A stretch of 64,000 nucleotides of DNA from Providencia rettgeri (GCA_900455085.1 UGTZ01000001.1:4399501-4463500); one strand, 5' to 3'; shown: positions 1-9,870, numbered from the stretch's first letter. Numbers and translations: made by a program. Notes: generated by a model from the sequence alone, not told the origin.

Positions 1-588
1 CGGTTGTCCAGTTGCGGTGAGCCCTTGGCCTTGTTTCATAAACAGTAAGTTTCCGTTTTTAACCGCAACAATTGCCCCCTCGGATTTCGCGACTCGCGTT
101 AAAAATGAGCCGTCCGATTCGTTGGTTTGGTCGATATGGGCAAGCTTGATTTTATCTAATTTTTCATCAATAACCGCCTTTAACTTATTGCGTTCTGCCA
201 AGGTTCGCACGATATCACCGAGTGTTTTTTGGTGATAAGACTGTTCGCGCTTAACGTTTAATGTGTCGCGAAAATCTGCACTACGACCGCGGATCGTGAG
301 CTTATCTGGCACGCCGCTATGTTCAACCTCATCAACCGTAAACGTCCCCTTGTAGATCAGCGGTTCGTTTTTCCAACCAAGATGCAATGATAAGGTTTCT
401 CCACGTTTGGGTAAGGCGAGTTTTCCGTCGCTGTCATCTAATTCAATATCTAATTGGTCAGCTTCAAAGCCGCGATTGTCCGTCATGGTTAATGACATTA
501 AACGCCCCTGAATCAGGCTATTAATATTTTCACCGCCGGCCGCGAGCGCAAAAGCAGGAGTTAACTCATCTTTGGTTAAAAAACTCAT
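1..588 (-). CDS. D: Phage late control / tail protein gpD (3' end outside window)
   Basis: P2-type gpD forms the tail hub next to the spike and baseplate. The reading frame is open from an ATG at 588 to the window edge (196 codons; start MSFLTKDELTPAF), so the C-terminus is missing here. The start overlaps the stop of U in an ATGA. Order T-U-D is that of P2. The visible part has beta-rich sequence such as LHLGWKNEPLIYKGTFTVDE and KLTIRGRSADFRDTL, typical of gpD/VgrG-like hub proteins. The activator gene ogr normally follows D and would be outside the window. Confidence 0.9.
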   Translation of the reverse strand, partial: MSFLTKDELTPAFALAAGGENINSLIQGRLMSLTMTDNRGFEADQLDIELDDSDGKLALPKRGETLSLHLGWKNEPLIYKGTFTVDEVEHSGVPDKLTIRGRSADFRDTLNVKREQSYHQKTLGDIVRTLAERNKLKAVIDEKLDKIKLAHIDQTNESDGSFLTRVAKSEGAIVAVKNGNLLFMKQGQGLTATGQP

Positions 589-1031
589 AGCGGTAAGGCT
601 CCGCGAATATCATTGAGCTGCTGACCTAGATCGCCAAACATTTGAGACAGTGATTCATCAGTGCGTTTTAATTTCAGCGTAAAATCAATTTTTCTGGCCG
701 AGCCATCATCAAAAAAAATACTTTTCGATTGAGTAATTTCTTCAATTACAAACATACCGTAAATGGTGCCTGAGCCATCAATCAGCGACCATGCTTTTCC
801 CGTTTCTGCCATTTGCTCTAATACCAGTAATGACAGCCTGCCGCCAGTCAGTGACGGGAATAATGAGCCACTTAATGTGATATCGTCATTATCAAGGCCG
901 ATAAATTGAACTGCGGGGCGCTTGCCGACACGATTATTTACCCCATAACGGTATTTTTGGTTAATTTGCATCATCTGGTAAGGCGTTGTATTTAATTGAA
1001 AGACAAACAAGCCTAGTGCTGCCATTGCCAT
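585..1031 (-). CDS. U: Phage tail protein gpU
   Basis: The 148-residue product matches the P2 gpU family in length and in conserved stretches (FVFQLNTTPYQ, FIGLDNDDITLSGSLFP, IDFTLKLKRTDESLSQMFGDL). gpU is needed to finish tail assembly at the baseplate/tape-measure end. It lies between tape measure T and hub D with almost no spacing, so it is in the leftward F operon. Several Met codons are close together at the N-terminus and the exact start is uncertain by a few residues. Confidence 0.92.
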   Translation of the reverse strand: MAMAALGLFVFQLNTTPYQMMQINQKYRYGVNNRVGKRPAVQFIGLDNDDITLSGSLFPSLTGGRLSLLVLEQMAETGKAWSLIDGSGTIYGMFVIEEITQSKSIFFDDGSARKIDFTLKLKRTDESLSQMFGDLGQQLNDIRGALPL

Positions 1032-1033
1032 AA

Positions 1034-3732
1034 TTAATCGTCCTCGCTGTCTTGATACCGACTCAGTCGTCTTGCCTGTTCACGCCGTTGGTTTTGCTCT
1101 AATTGTCTAGCGACTTCTCTAGCAATATCGTTTGCTGACTGGCTCGGTAATGGATAAACATTGATAGTGACCGGCGCAGTATTTGCCGCGTGATTGCTTT
1201 GATTTATGGTTGTTGGCGCGGATTGATAGCTATTTGCGGGTAAAGCATAAGGATGGATGGGTTTTGCTGTCGCTGTCATAGAGCCGATAGTTAATACCGC
1301 CGCAGCCAGTGCAGCGGTTTTTCTCCGGCTAGTGATATGAGCTGGCCCATTAACAAGCTCAGGGCCATATTCCCCCGCAATGCCGAATTGTCCACGTGGA
1401 ATAAATCCGCCATTGTCGAACATGCCCGCACTTTTCATACCGGCTTGAATAACGGTCACTTGTGACATGGCGCGGACAGTTTTGGTTTCATCCGAAAGCA
1501 TCCAATCGGGCAAAATATTCGTGGCCATTTGCTTGAGTTCGGCAAATTGGGCTTTCAGTGATTCCCATTTTTCAAGAATGCCGTTTTTCAAGCTATCAAT
1601 GATCTCACCGCCAATTTGTTTAAAGCGTTCCGGTAAGCCTTTAACATCCGCGACAATCTGATCCCACTTATCAGAAATGGTTTTCTTCACCAATGCCCAC
1701 ATGCGAGAAGTGATAACGACAATCTCATCCCAGTGTTGATAGACCAGCCCGACAAGCCCCCAATTCAGTACATAGGATTTAACCCCTCCCAAAACTGGGA
1801 AAATATCTCTGTCACTCTGTTCCATAATTTTTTTGCGTACGGAACGATATCATCCCAATATTTATAAATCAGGTAAGCCGCACCAGCGATAGCCGTGATA
1901 ATTAAGATAATCGGGTTAGCTAATAGCGCACGGCCTAGCATCATAAATGCCGCTCCAATTAACTTAATAGGCTTAATCAGTAATGATAGAAAGCCGCTGC
2001 CTTTGATACCTAATACGGACAGACTTAATTTCGCCATGGCGAGTGGTCCAATTAATGCTGCAATCATCAATGTGATACCGCCACCAACGGCCAGCACGGC
2101 ACCTAATCCCAACGTGATCATGGTGATTTGTTTGACCAGTTCAGGGTTTTTCTTCGCCCATTGGCCAAACTTCGAAATGAGATCAGTGACTCGTTTGGTG
2201 ATATCCCGCAAAGGGCTATCCGCACCGCCAAAAATTTGTATCCCTACATCTTCATAAGCCGAGGTTAAGTTTTTTAAGTCGCCATCAAGGTTATCTGTCA
2301 TGGTTTTGGCGACTTTTTCCGCTTCCCCTTTAGCGGCTTTGATTTCAGCAATCATGGCCTGCAACTGACCGGAGCCAGCTTGGTCAACCAATACTGAGAG
2401 GGCAGAAAATGCCTCTTCACCGGCAATATGTTTAAACAGTCCGGCACGCTCTGCCGTACCCATTTTTTTTGTTTTTTTGTCTAGCTCGGCGAGTATGTCG
2501 GTAAATTGGCGCAAATTACCTTTGGCATCACGGGTTTTAATTTTCAATTTATCAAGGGCTTCACCAGCCATTTTCGGCGGCTCTGCCAAGCGCCCTAAAA
2601 TAGAGCGTAAGCCTGTACCGGCCATACTGCCTTGAATACCCGCATCACCCAATTTACCGGCGGCAACGGCGGCGGTTTCTAAATCGACACCGAGCCCCGA
2701 AGCAACCGGTGCAACATATTTCATGGTGTCGCCGAGCATCGTGAGGTTGACGTTTGAACGGGTAAAGGTGGCAACAAGGGCATCACTGACACGGTTCATT
2801 TCATTAGAGTTCAGCTTAAAACCGGTCAAGATGTTGGAACCAATATCAGCCGTGGTGGCCAAGTCGATATCACCGGCCAATGACATGGATAAAGTGCCGG
2901 ACATGGCATTTTTAATTTGTTTAGGTTTAAAACCGGCCATGGCATAGAACGCTTGGCCTTGTGCAACTTCATTAGCGGTAAATGCGGTTGTTGCCCCAAG
3001 GTCTCGCGCTTGCTCCCTTAACATCTTGTAGTCGTCAGAATTTTTATCAAGGCGGGTTAAGGCTTGCACTTTCGACATGCCGATTTCAAAATCATAGCCG
3101 GGTACTAAGACTTTTTTAGCCGCATAACCTAACCCCACACCGGATGCAAGCATACCCGCGCCGCTACCGGCCATTTTATTACGCACGCCCATGGCATTTT
3201 GATAGCTATTTTTTGCCGCAGACATGCGTTTTTCTTGGTTGGCCACCCGTTTTAGTTGCTGCTCTTGTTGCTGTAATCGCCGGCTTGTGCTGGCAATGTC
3301 GCTATTTAATTTGATTTGGGCTTGGCTTAGCTGGCGTGTTGAAATCCCACTGCCTTTTAGGGCTTCCCGTTGGCGCTGCAATGAGGCACTCAGTGTGCCG
3401 GTTTCAGCTTTGAGTTTTGCGGCCGCCGCTTTCGCGCGGTCAAGCTCCCGTGATTGGGCCCTCGTGGGATTTTGAACGGTGGATAATTCACGTGCGAGCC
3501 GGCTAACTTTGGCGGTAGCCTGTTGATACGCTTGACTGGCACTATCAAGGGATTGCTTGGTTTTCTTAAACCCGTCAATTTGCTTGGCTTGGTTGTTGAG
3601 CTCTTTGAGTTGTTGTTTAGATTGGCGGAGGGTCTCCGCCAATTTTTTATTTGACGCTTGGGCGCTCTTAAACGGTTTCGTAAATTTATCGACGGCGCTT
3701 AAAATCACCTGTAAACGTAAATCTTTACTCAT
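1034..3732 (-). CDS. T: Tail tape measure protein gpT (frameshifted as assembled)
   Basis: gpT sets tail length and is ejected with the DNA. The gene is read in two frames: the first 655 codons (3732 to 1765) with an N-terminal coiled coil (about residues 15 to 190), the conserved phage tape-measure core (MSKVQALTRLDKNSDDYKML onward) and hydrophobic segments around 540 to 625; then a second frame to 1034. The frames join at a CCCC run (1783-1786). One extra base there links FSQFWEG directly to VKSYVLNWG and gives 899 residues, a normal size for P2-like tape measures. A sequencing deletion is more likely than programmed slippage. The start overlaps the end of E'. Confidence 0.88.
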
Positions 3733-4167
3733 CTTCTACACCGCTACGTTTAAGGGCGTGATAACGCCATTCTAATAATTCGGTTAGGGAAAATTCATCG
3801 GTGACAGCGGGTGACCAGTGAAAAATAGTGGCAATATCTGCCACTAAGTCATTGACGGTTAATCGTTCTGGAAATCCATAGTCACCGACTTCGGTAACAA
3901 AAAAAGCACAAGCTCTTTGGTTAAATTCAGCATATCCGCAGGGTTCATCATGATTAATTCGGGTTTCGTCAATGCCGGTGCGGTGACGCGGGGTAATACC
4001 AACATTGCCGAATCCACATCCATTTCCATCAGTGCGGCTAAGCGAACACCACGCAATGCGCCAGAATTGGGTTTACGTACCACAATCTCTGTTACTGTGG
4101 TTGTTCCACGCGTGATGGGTTCATCTAGCGTCACGGTGATTTGATTTTTTTCTACTGGTTCAGTCAT
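3725..4167 (-). CDS. E+E': Tail assembly chaperone gpE+E' made by -1 frameshifting
   Basis: At the T7G run (complement of 3899-3905) a -1 slip takes ribosomes out of E into an open frame that continues FVTEVGDYGFPERLT and ends LLEWRYHALKRSGVEDE, with a TAA at 3725-3727. The E' extension therefore overlaps the T start (ATGAGTAA). A slippery T-TTT-TTG heptamer producing gpE and gpE+E' at a fixed ratio is the known arrangement in P2 and, as gpG/gpGT, in lambda. The conserved site, frame and the absence of an independent start support a genuine programmed event here. Confidence 0.85.
3859..4167 (-). CDS. E: Tail assembly chaperone gpE (unshifted product)
   Basis: This 102-residue protein is the P2 gpE homologue: it starts MTEPVEKNQITVTLDEPI and ends in the zero frame at 3859. 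It sits between tail tube FII and tape measure T, the position of the chaperone pair that coats the tape measure during tail assembly. Near its end a run of seven T residues followed by G (complement of 3899-3905) provides a slippery site for the longer E+E' product, listed separately. Confidence 0.92.
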   Translation of the reverse strand: MTEPVEKNQITVTLDEPITRGTTTVTEIVVRKPNSGALRGVRLAALMEMDVDSAMLVLPRVTAPALTKPELIMMNPADMLNLTKELVLFLLPKSVTMDFQND

Positions 4168-4176
4168 TTACTTTTC

Positions 4177-4692
4177 CTATAAACCTAATGCGGCGCGTTG
4201 TTCTTCTAAGCGGTCAACACCATCTACTTTTTCAATCATATTGAGTAAATCAATCTCAATGAGTGTTTCACCATCCCAAATGAGTTTGTAATACGTGGCA
4301 TTAAAAGGTGCTTTGACTTGGGTATTTTCACCGGCCTTGCCATTACCGGAGTCAATTTCACTGAATCGACCCCGTAACACGACCTCAACGGCGGTGTATT
4401 CTTTGGTATCTTGGCGTTGATAAGCACAATTGAGGCGCAACATCACGCCATCAATTTGAGTGATCCCCCATTGCTTATAAAGCTGGGCTTCTAAGCCTCC
4501 AAATGTTAATTCGGCAGAGAGTGCATCATCTTCTAACCCCATATCAATTTTGACGCCGCCATTCATGCCGCCGCCGCGATAGGTTTCAAATTTACGGGTG
4601 ATTTTCGGTAGCGTGATTTCTTCAATACGCCCCATATAGCTTTCACCCTCATTGAATAAATTTAAATCTTTAAGTTTGCGTGGTAAGGCCAT
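4177..4692 (-). CDS. FII: Major tail tube protein gpFII
   Basis: A 171-residue protein starting MALPRKLKDLNLFNEGESYM, the typical beginning of P2-family tail tube subunits. It polymerises into the inner tube of the contractile tail through which DNA passes. It follows sheath gene FI by two bases and precedes E, as in P2. Full length; no anomaly seen. Confidence 0.95.
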   Translation of the reverse strand: MALPRKLKDLNLFNEGESYMGRIEEITLPKITRKFETYRGGGMNGGVKIDMGLEDDALSAELTFGGLEAQLYKQWGITQIDGVMLRLNCAYQRQDTKEYTAVEVVLRGRFSEIDSGNGKAGENTQVKAPFNATYYKLIWDGETLIEIDLLNMIEKVDGVDRLEEQRAALGL

Positions 4693-4694
4693 GA

Positions 4695-5867
4695 TTACCC
4701 CTTAATTTTTGAGCCAAAATCCAATAAATAGCGGTCGGTAATACGCTGACGTAACAGTAAGTTTTCCAGTGGGGGTACGGCTGTATAGTCATAATCAATG
4801 TATAACTTGCCGCTTTTCAGCTCTTCTTTGGTGTTAACGTCTGGATCGAACCAACATTCACCGCCTAACAAATAGCCTTGCGTTGCCATGCTGCGCAGTT
4901 TTGCATTGATACTTTCGATAATGTCACGAGCCAGTGAAGGGTTAAGCGTACCGTCAATTGACCAGTCCAACCCCTCGGCGATGGTGTCGGATAACACTTG
5001 CGCGGTGCGGGTGTAGGATTCAAAGGCAAACAACGGGTCATCAGAGCAAGTACGAGATCCCCAAAACTTGAAGCCGTTATTGCGAATTAGCGTGGTGATA
5101 TCGTTTTCGTTAAGTAAGCCGGCATCGGTGGCAGGGTCTTGTAAATCCCATGACACATCGGCAGAAATGCCCGTGACACCATTAACGCCCACATTAGACA
5201 AGGTTTTATGCCAGCCGATTTCATTATCAATTTTGGCACGCAAACCCAAAGCACATGCGGTGGCGTAGATATTACTCTCTGCATTCGCGACGGTATCCCA
5301 ACTTTGGAATTCAGGCCAAATCAACATTAATTCACGTTGATTAAAATTCTTACGGTAATCAATGGTATCTGAAATAGTTTTACTGCCATAGGCGCTAATA
5401 TAAGCCATGGCACGCATTTTTTGCGCGATACCGGCGAGCGTTGATGAAACCGCCTGTGTATCGTGAGCCGGTACGGCTAGAATGCGAGGCTTAACACCTA
5501 AACGGCCTTGCGCCACGGTTAATGCCTGCAAGCCAGTTTTTCGGCCATCGGGCGTGGTGCCACCAATAATATTGGATGTGGTTTCTGCTTCGCTTTCGCC
5601 TTGTTCAACACGTACAACCACGGTAACCGGTTTTGATTGGTTACCGATAGCATCCAGTGAACGTGCAAGCGTGCCAGTTTCGCCGGCTTTACCTGCTGCA
5701 TTTTTCACATCTGTAATTAAAACAGGGGTATTGAGTGGAAAGGCTTTTGTGTCTGCATCATCGGCAGTACACACCATTCCGACAATGGCGGTATTGATGG
5801 TGCGAATAGGTCGCGTGCCTTCGTTGAGTTCAATCACTCGCACGCCGTGGTGATAATCTTGAGCCAT
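4695..5867 (-). CDS. FI: Contractile tail sheath protein gpFI
   Basis: The 390-residue product begins MAQDYHHGVRVIELNEGTRP and has the sheath-family stretches SDTIAEGLDWSIDGTLNP and YLLGGECWFDP. It forms the contractile outer tail sheath. It is the first gene of the leftward F operon. A predicted Ogr box at 5938-5955 is centred about 80 bp upstream of its ATG, placing a late promoter start near 5891. Confidence 0.95.
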   Translation of the reverse strand: MAQDYHHGVRVIELNEGTRPIRTINTAIVGMVCTADDADTKAFPLNTPVLITDVKNAAGKAGETGTLARSLDAIGNQSKPVTVVVRVEQGESEAETTSNIIGGTTPDGRKTGLQALTVAQGRLGVKPRILAVPAHDTQAVSSTLAGIAQKMRAMAYISAYGSKTISDTIDYRKNFNQRELMLIWPEFQSWDTVANAESNIYATACALGLRAKIDNEIGWHKTLSNVGVNGVTGISADVSWDLQDPATDAGLLNENDITTLIRNNGFKFWGSRTCSDDPLFAFESYTRTAQVLSDTIAEGLDWSIDGTLNPSLARDIIESINAKLRSMATQGYLLGGECWFDPDVNTKEELKSGKLYIDYDYTAVPPLENLLLRQRITDRYLLDFGSKIKG

Positions 5868-5937
5868 TACTAGCGTCCTCTATTTTGCAATAGCTCAATT
5901 TTGGGTTGGGGTTAAGGCAAATGCACGAAATGGCGAT

Positions 5938-5955
5938 TGTGTGAAGGATGAAACA
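5938..5955 (-). promoter_or_regulatory. Ogr/Delta-type late activator box of promoter PF
   Basis: The dyad TGT-N12-ACA (TGT 5938-5940, ACA 5953-5955) matches the binding site of P2 Ogr and related activators, normally centred near -55. This predicts a leftward start near 5891, 24 bp before FI. The same spacing and dyad occur at 11288-11305 and 17221-17238. Confidence 0.75.
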
Positions 5956-5976
5956 AAGCCCCGTTGATTGGGGCTC
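5945..5976 (-). terminator. Terminator after the tail-fibre operon
   Basis: On the minus strand AGCCCC-AATCAAC-GGGGCT (5958-5976) forms a hairpin followed by TTTGTTTC. It lies 15 bp after the stop of the tail-fibre assembly gene and overlaps the edge of the PF activator box, separating the V-to-G operon from the F operon. Confidence 0.7.
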
Positions 5977-5990
5977 AGAGTGGATTAATG

Positions 5991-6665
5991 TTATTCGGGT
6001 TTTTCAGGCCAATCAATATCTGGTGCGAGTGAAGTATCAACACGGTTTAACAAAACACGGTATGTTTTCCACGCTGTTAATTTTGCTTTCTCTTCGTCAG
6101 TTGCCATCCCCAAATCTACAGCATCTTGCAATGGTGCAATTGCATTATTGGCTTCAGCTAAAAGTGATTGCTTTTGCTGTTCCGCTTCTGCGGTTAATTG
6201 CTCTTTTGATATCGGAGGGTTTAAATGGGCGTCCACTTCTTTTGGTGTCATTTTCTTCATGACTTTTAAGCTTTCACGAATATCAAAAAAGACAGGCAAG
6301 ATTTCGTCATATTCATCTTTAAGCGGTTGGTAAACCGCTTTTTCATTATTAAATGAATTAAGTGCCTCTTCATGCTCATTTTCTTTTTGTGCAACAAGAG
6401 ATGAGAGTTTTTCGATTTCTTTACTATGTTGCTCACTATGACTTTCGCCATCTTCTTCTAAATCTACTTTTGTCATTGCGTCATTAAATGATGCCTGTGC
6501 CTGTTCAAGCGCTGTAACCGCTTGGGTTAGATTATTGCTGGCAGCAATATAAGAAGGTTCTTTATCACTTAATAAGTGCTCTAAATCTGTGATGCGTCCT
6601 ACTTGCGCTAAATCACTCTTTAGATAAGCATAAACATCATTGTTGTTATTTTTGTAATAAATCAT
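5991..6665 (-). CDS. G: Tail fibre assembly protein (gpG/Tfa-like)
   Basis: The gene sits directly downstream of tail fibre H, where P2 has the fibre chaperone G. The C-terminal stretch LTAWKTYRVLLNRVDTS and DWPEKP is the signature of caudoviral tail-fibre assembly proteins. The middle (roughly residues 60 to 140) is Glu/Lys/Gln rich and probably coiled coil. I start at the ATG at 6665 (MIYYKNNNN), which has a GGAGAG ribosome site just upstream; an ATG at 6680 is possible. The start overlaps the H stop. Chaperones of this type are specific to the tip of the adjacent fibre. Confidence 0.8.
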   Translation of the reverse strand: MIYYKNNNNDVYAYLKSDLAQVGRITDLEHLLSDKEPSYIAASNNLTQAVTALEQAQASFNDAMTKVDLEEDGESHSEQHSKEIEKLSSLVAQKENEHEEALNSFNNEKAVYQPLKDEYDEILPVFFDIRESLKVMKKMTPKEVDAHLNPPISKEQLTAEAEQQKQSLLAEANNAIAPLQDAVDLGMATDEEKAKLTAWKTYRVLLNRVDTSLAPDIDWPEKPE

Positions 6666-8356
6666 TTTAATTCTCTCCATTCAGATATTCTCACATCCCC
6701 AGCCATCGAAACTGAGTAAGTGCTACCAGATGGAACGATGAAAGAAACAGATGCGAAAGTATTCTGCCCATAACACGATTGACGGGTAATCAGCATCCCA
6801 TCAACCGTGCCGTGAATGACACCTTGTTGACCAATGCTACTTTGATTAATATTGACACAAACATAAATTGCAGAGCTTGACGTGTTCGTATACGTTGTTC
6901 CCGCGGATTTTGTATCCGAATAATACTTCTGGCCTTTACCTAACGTGATGCTGTCAACATAGTTCTTTGTTGCAAACTCAATCCATCCCCCTACGTTGTT
7001 ACTTTGTATTACTCTAAAACCAATGCGCTCATTTCCCACTGACGGAATAACCGCTAATTGAGCACCATGAGTTGAATCTGTATAACCAAATAAATTTAAG
7101 AACAAATTATTAGCACCGAGAAATAAGTCACTCGATACGGTATTCCATGCATAGCCAATTGAGTTTAAACGGTAATCTGCTAGTTTACTGCTGGAGGTTA
7201 AAGCTACTCCACGGTTAGCCATCCAACCACCTGCACCAGTATTCATTTTATTATTGAGCAATGAATCTATTTGAGCTTTAGTATATCTATCACTCATCCA
7301 AATAGTTACTGCATTTTGGCTAGGAACTTGCGTTGTTGATGTTCCTGATGTTTGTGTGATATCACTTATGTTGAACTTTTTATTAAGTTCCGCTTTAAAC
7401 GTTATTTCTGAAATAAGCCCGCTAACGGCATTATCAACGTAGCTTTTTTTGGCCAGTTCCATCCACTCACCAACAACGTCATTGGAGATAACACGAAACC
7501 CGATATCCCCCGAAGTGTTGGGGATAACAGCTATCTGAGCACCGTATTTATTATTTAAATACCCAAATAAATTAAAAATAAGATTATTCGTGCCTTTGAA
7601 TGTGTCAGTTGAAATTGATGCGTAAGCATAGCCTATTGAGTTAATTCGATAATTTGATAATTTAGCCGTGTTATTTAAACTAACCCCAATATCTTTCATC
7701 CAGCCACCGTCACCGACTTTTAAATAATTGCCGGAGGGTTGTAATTTACCAACTTCGGTGGTGAAGAGACCCAGGCTAGGCACTTTGTCGTTATCGTTAC
7801 CTTTCTGACCTGAAATGTTCGCCTTATCGAATTTTTTATTTAAATCCAGTTTGGTTTGTGCTGATAGTGCATCAATTTTTTTGTCCAGCACGGTGATTTC
7901 AGTATTCACATACTCGCGAGTTGCCAGTACCACCGACGGGTCAATTTTTAATGTGACCGATTCAGTGTGGCTGACAATCAACACCATTCGGATAGATTGT
8001 GTACGACCCGACCCCTCGGCAAGTTGCGGCTTATACGTTTCAGGGCAGTTCGCCACGGCAATTAAATTACCAGTCTTATCAAACAAACCGATTTCACGTA
8101 TCCACCAACCGCCATCCTGTTCAGGAATGATTTGTTCAGCAATGATTTGATTTTTATTCTTATCATCTATAAACAATGTATTAATCGCGGCTCTGCGTTT
8201 TTCGGCAATTAATTTAGTTTGATTAGTGTCAGGCGTTGGTAGCTTTCCACCGCCATCACCCACCGCCATGTGTGTTAATTCAAGTTTTGTGCCTAGCGCT
8301 GTCGCTTGGGCTAATAAGTTCTCACCTAATTTTGTGAGTAAGGCGAAGTATTTCAT
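6662..8356 (-). CDS. H: Tail fibre protein gpH (receptor-binding)
   Basis: The N-terminal 150 residues (MKYFALLTKLGENLLAQATALG, then EQDGGWWIREIGLFDKTGNL) are the conserved P2/DUF3751-type domain that attaches the fibre to the baseplate. The distal part is unlike P2 and carries two similar modules of about 95 residues (encoded around 7425-7712 and 6946-7238), each running GGWM...GV..NSIGYA...LFGY...GAQ.AVIP...GFRVI...YVD. The C-terminus has a separate beta-rich tip. At 564 residues it is a typical length. It sits between I and the assembly chaperone; the tip probably contacts the host surface polysaccharide or LPS. Confidence 0.9.
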   Translation of the reverse strand: MKYFALLTKLGENLLAQATALGTKLELTHMAVGDGGGKLPTPDTNQTKLIAEKRRAAINTLFIDDKNKNQIIAEQIIPEQDGGWWIREIGLFDKTGNLIAVANCPETYKPQLAEGSGRTQSIRMVLIVSHTESVTLKIDPSVVLATREYVNTEITVLDKKIDALSAQTKLDLNKKFDKANISGQKGNDNDKVPSLGLFTTEVGKLQPSGNYLKVGDGGWMKDIGVSLNNTAKLSNYRINSIGYAYASISTDTFKGTNNLIFNLFGYLNNKYGAQIAVIPNTSGDIGFRVISNDVVGEWMELAKKSYVDNAVSGLISEITFKAELNKKFNISDITQTSGTSTTQVPSQNAVTIWMSDRYTKAQIDSLLNNKMNTGAGGWMANRGVALTSSSKLADYRLNSIGYAWNTVSSDLFLGANNLFLNLFGYTDSTHGAQLAVIPSVGNERIGFRVIQSNNVGGWIEFATKNYVDSITLGKGQKYYSDTKSAGTTYTNTSSSAIYVCVNINQSSIGQQGVIHGTVDGMLITRQSCYGQNTFASVSFIVPSGSTYSVSMAGDVRISEWRELK

Positions 8357-8964
8357 TGTGGATTAATCCTCATTTCATCAATTAAGTGAATCGCAGCGCC
8401 TTGAACATCAAGGCCAGAAACAGAAATTAAAGGCGGTGTATATGCGTAAACAGTCAATGAGTCACCGGTGTAACTGGATGCCGCGCAATAGAATTCACCA
8501 CGGGTTTCAAGTTGAATAGTGAGCCCGACTAAATGACGGCTCGCCGGTTTTGCATCAAAAATTAATGCTTCTAACTCTTGATACATTTCCTCAGTAATAC
8601 CGGTTTCAAGAACACCGATATCAAGGCGAAACGTGCCGGCGGTTTCGTTGGTTTTCCACCACTCAATCACGCGGATTAAATAGCCCAACGGCTCAACCAC
8701 GCGGCGCAATGCACCAATGGTGCCCTTGTGTTTATGAATAAACATCGCGGCTTTCACGGCATCCCGCTTGGCTTTTTCCGTCCAGTTTTTATCCCATCGG
8801 TCAACACTGAACGCCCATGCCAGATACGGCAGTAAATGCACGGGGCATTTATCAGGGTTCCAAAGTTCACGAATAGGAATAGGCACGCGCTCAATCTGTG
8901 CCAGTGATTCTGCCGCCGCAAGCTCTAACGGTGATGAGCCGACAGGCAATAACCGGCTATTCAT
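8353..8964 (-). CDS. I: Baseplate wedge protein gpI
   Basis: A 203-residue P2 gpI homologue (tail protein I family): ELWNPDKCPVHLLPYLAWAF and VDRWDKNWTEKAKRDAVK are its hallmark. It links the baseplate wedge to the fibres. It overlaps H by four bases (ATGA-type coupling) and J by eight, so J, I and H are translationally coupled. Confidence 0.95.
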   Translation of the reverse strand: MNSRLLPVGSSPLELAAAESLAQIERVPIPIRELWNPDKCPVHLLPYLAWAFSVDRWDKNWTEKAKRDAVKAAMFIHKHKGTIGALRRVVEPLGYLIRVIEWWKTNETAGTFRLDIGVLETGITEEMYQELEALIFDAKPASRHLVGLTIQLETRGEFYCAASSYTGDSLTVYAYTPPLISVSGLDVQGAAIHLIDEMRINPQ

Positions 8965-9868
8965 CCGAACCCCCTAGTGCCACATTAATTTGTGTGCAGA
9001 AGCTGGCCTGTGTTTTATCCAATTTGATATCTGCAACCGGCTTTTTCAGCTCCACACGTTGCACGCCTTGCACATGCAAAGCGGCATAAATGGCACTGAG
9101 CACAATGTCACGGCCTAGCCGGTGTTGCTGTGTCGCATAGCGTTTCACTTGCTCCTCTGCCGCCGCCATGATGGGCTCGTATTCAGGCGAGGGATAACAG
9201 TAAATCACCGCGTCGATTTCATAATTAACGATGGTTGCCGATTGCACAGTCACACGGTCAGCCACGGGTCTAATATCTTCATCGTTTAGCGCCATATCGA
9301 CTTTTTCAATTAAATCAGCAGGTGCGCTGCCGTTCCCCTCACGAGATAAAACGGTGACAGTGACGTGAGCCGGTAATGGGCTAATCACAGAGGCGTCAGA
9401 AACCCGACCATCGGCAGAGCGTGCATGATATTCATAACTGCCAATCGGGCCAGCTACGCTTAACGCTTCGAAAGCGGCCGGTATACGCATGCGCAAATTA
9501 GAATCGGACTCATACACCGGTGCTATCGGTGGGATAGCGTTTTCATCACCGGCTGATAACATCAGGCGTTTCACGTTGTTATTGGCCGCGAGTTGGTCAA
9601 GGTCGGCACCGGTGGCAAAGGCCACCATACTTGCGCGAGCCGCTTCATTAACGCGCTGACGTAAAATCAATTCACGGTAGCAGCTCTCTTGCAATAATTT
9701 GGTTAACGGCTCAGATTCCAATTCTAAGGTGCGGGTGATGGCTTCCCGTTGTTCTGCTGGCATCGCACCAATTAGTGCGGCTTTGCGTTCGGCAAAGAGC
9801 ACCTCATAATCTAACGTTTCGACCACATCCGGTGCCGGTAATAAACTTAAATCAATACTGGCTGCCAT
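8957..9868 (-). CDS. J: Baseplate wedge protein gpJ
   Basis: A 303-residue baseplate J-like protein, starting MAASIDLSLLPAPDVVETLD. Conserved segments include AARASMVAFATGADLDQLA and GSYEYHARSADGRVSDASV, characteristic of the family. With gpW and gpI it forms the wedge around the spike. Its start lies two bases after the W stop region, in the order V-W-J-I-H of P2. Confidence 0.96.
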   Translation of the reverse strand: MAASIDLSLLPAPDVVETLDYEVLFAERKAALIGAMPAEQREAITRTLELESEPLTKLLQESCYRELILRQRVNEAARASMVAFATGADLDQLAANNNVKRLMLSAGDENAIPPIAPVYESDSNLRMRIPAAFEALSVAGPIGSYEYHARSADGRVSDASVISPLPAHVTVTVLSREGNGSAPADLIEKVDMALNDEDIRPVADRVTVQSATIVNYEIDAVIYCYPSPEYEPIMAAAEEQVKRYATQQHRLGRDIVLSAIYAALHVQGVQRVELKKPVADIKLDKTQASFCTQINVALGGSDE

Positions 9869-9870
9869 CG

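Noticed and set aside
1765..1825. Programmed frameshift within T
   Set aside because: No slippery heptamer; the break is a simple G-run deletion like others in the window, and P2 frameshifting occurs in E/E', not in T.
3390..3578. 62-codon minus-strand frame and many similar frames inside gpT
   Set aside because: Out-of-frame shadows of the tape measure gene without ribosome sites or family resemblance.
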